DNA of 5,954 nucleotides from Candidatus Hydrogenedentota bacterium (GTDB lineage: Bacteria > Hydrogenedentota > Hydrogenedentia > Hydrogenedentales > CAITNO01): contig DSBB01000422.1 in assembly GCA_011046175.1 (NCBI GenBank), positions 1-5,954 on the forward strand, written 5' to 3'. The first letter of the stretch is position 1, and each line of letters begins with the position of its first letter. The position numbers and the translations under genes were made by a program. Shown piece by piece: positions 4,684 to 5,954 of the stretch. The notes under the pieces were generated by a model. That model was not told the origin of the DNA. It saw only the letters and a list, made by a program, of their open reading frames with translations, and made no database searches.

Positions 4684-5954
4684 TCACAAAAACGTGTCCC
4701 GCTTACGGACCAGCGTCGTGACCGGGTCCAAGCCCAGCAATTCGATAATCTCGCGGGGCTTGGCGAGGCGTCCGTCCACGCTGCGCGTGATGAAGTCAAT
4801 CACGGCGCCGCCGCCATCGGCGGGACGGCATGAGAGGGATTCGATCATCGGCCGAATGTCCAGAGAGACGGTTTTTCGGCGGTCCTGCCCGTTGGGGGTT
4901 ATACCCACGCCGGAAACCTTCACCTTGCGCGCAACCATCACGCACCCTGCTTGCATGATTTGTTGAATGGCGTCGGCGATGGGCGCATGCGCGGCTTCGG
5001 TGAAGAGGGTGTAGGCGAAGCCGACGACGCTGCTCATGAGCGAGGGGCCGCGCAGGGGTGCGTCGGCGGCGTCATAGACGTGAAAATCGCGGGGCAGGGT
5101 CTCGCGCAGGCGCGCCAGCAGTTCGTCGGGATAGACGAACCTATCCAGCACAACATCCATGTAATCCCCTTCGCTTTCTTCGCCGAGCGGCGCGGCGGCG
5201 GCAAAAGTGACCTTGGGATGCGCGTGGAAACCCTTGGAATAGGCGATTGGCGCGCCCGCGCGGCGCAATGCTCGCGTCCAGGCGCTTTGCATTTCCAGGT
5301 GGCTGAGAAAGCGCGCTTCGCCGCTGCGACCGATGCGGAAACGGATGCGTTGAATCGGTTCACGGTCTTGGACTGTTTCATGCCGTGATGAGGTGTTATC
5401 CCGAAGTATGGTCTCCGCTTGGATTTCCTGTCCGGCGGCCTCGGTGTGTCGCTCCCGCATCCGGCGGCACAGTTCCGGCGCTTGACGATTCGCGCCGCAC
5501 AGGTTGCAGACGCCGCTACGGCAATCCTGCACATGTTCCAGCGCCAACGCACGCCGCCATTCCTCCAGCAGCCATTCCTTCGTCACACCCGCGTCAATGT
5601 GGTCCCACGGAAAACGCGCATCGGGCGGACGCTCGTGGAACGCGGCCTCGACGTCATAGCCGGTTTCTTCAATTGCGGCGCGCCATGCGCCCATGTTGAG
5701 TTGTTCGTCCCATGTCTCGAAGCGCGCGCCGTGACGCCAGGCCGCTTCAATGAGGTCCGCCGCGCGGCGGTCCGCCCGGCTCAGCAGGCCCTCGATATAG
5801 GACGCTTCCGGGGCGTGCCGCCCGAACTTGACGCCGCGCATCTTCCTGAACCCATCGGCCAGCAGCCGCTGCCGCCGGACGGTTTCGTCGAGGCTGATTT
5901 GCGCCGCCCATTGGAACGGCGTGAACGGCTTGGGCACGAAGGTGGAAACGCCGG
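4684..5954 (-). CDS. Radical SAM protein fused to DUF2344, C-terminal part (5' end outside window)
   Basis: The frame stays open to the right edge. Upstream of a GTG at 5937 it reads GVSTFVPKPFTPFQW, a conserved segment inside radical SAM proteins of the TIGR03960 type, so the GTG is internal and the true start lies beyond 5954. Numbering from that GTG, the rest of the radical SAM C-terminal region runs to about 135, then a cysteine cluster CRSGVCNLCG (C139, C144, C147) and a variable linker. The DUF2344/TIGR03936 domain spans about 195-417, with RFLSHLEM (209-216), RALRRAGAPIAYSKGFHAHPK (222-242) and the typical tail LLGLDP (400-405). The CxxxCxxC iron-sulfur motif must be upstream of the window. 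In many bacteria this pair sits beside RNase G/E and ribosomal protein L21/L27 genes; none follows here. Its reaction is unknown; a link to RNA or ribosome modification is inference from that context. Confidence 0.9.
   Translation of the reverse strand, partial: GVSTFVPKPFTPFQWAAQISLDETVRRQRLLADGFRKMRGVKFGRHAPEASYIEGLLSRADRRAADLIEAAWRHGARFETWDEQLNMGAWRAAIEETGYDVEAAFHERPPDARFPWDHIDAGVTKEWLLEEWRRALALEHVQDCRSGVCNLCGANRQAPELCRRMRERHTEAAGQEIQAETILRDNTSSRHETVQDREPIQRIRFRIGRSGEARFLSHLEMQSAWTRALRRAGAPIAYSKGFHAHPKVTFAAAAPLGEESEGDYMDVVLDRFVYPDELLARLRETLPRDFHVYDAADAPLRGPSLMSSVVGFAYTLFTEAAHAPIADAIQQIMQAGCVMVARKVKVSGVGITPNGQDRRKTVSLDIRPMIESLSCRPADGGGAVIDFITRSVDGRLAKPREIIELLGLDPVTTLVRKRDTFL

Noticed and set aside
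4684..5937. GTG 5937 as the true start of the radical SAM-DUF2344 gene
   Set aside because: The frame continues upstream to the window edge with the conserved GVSTFVPKPFTPFQ segment, so the gene is cut by the window.

Overview
The window is bacterial chromosomal DNA, GC-rich by eye, with closely packed genes, Shine-Dalgarno sites and one recognisable sigma70-type promoter. No rRNA, tRNA, CRISPR array or transposase is visible. Gene content (a CuZn-type metal permease fused to an HMA domain, a secreted TIM-barrel protein with a Sec signal peptide, a fused radical SAM-DUF2344 protein) fits a Gram-negative-type environmental bacterium. My guess is an uncultured member of the Planctomycetota/Hydrogenedentota/PVC-like groups, but nothing here fixes the phylum.

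Plus-strand half (1-2256): a non-coding stretch with a near-perfect tandem duplication of a 50-bp unit and several short palindromes leads into a metal-efflux permease (371-1654) that ends in a CopZ-like heavy-metal-binding domain. A candidate terminator follows. About 160 bp of apparently non-coding DNA comes next. Then there is a tightly organised regulatory block: an 8-bp-arm inverted repeat, a TTGACA/TAAACT promoter, and a roughly 125-nt leader rich in mutually exclusive pairings. This block drives a 62-residue protein that looks like a free-standing N-terminal domain of the GspF/PilC type II secretion/type IV pilus inner-membrane protein (2050-2238).

Minus-strand half (2269-5954), read right to left: the C-terminal part of a radical SAM protein fused to DUF2344 (it runs off the right edge), a 185-bp intergenic gap holding two kinds of short repeats, a secreted glycoside-hydrolase-like protein, and a ComF-family phosphoribosyltransferase 16 bp behind it. 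The last two are probably co-transcribed. They converge on the GspF-like small gene with a 30-bp gap.

The genes do not form one obvious pathway. The part least explained by known families is 1862-2256: an orphan secretion-type domain gene with its own operator-like dyad, promoter, structured leader, consensus ribosome binding site and possible terminator.
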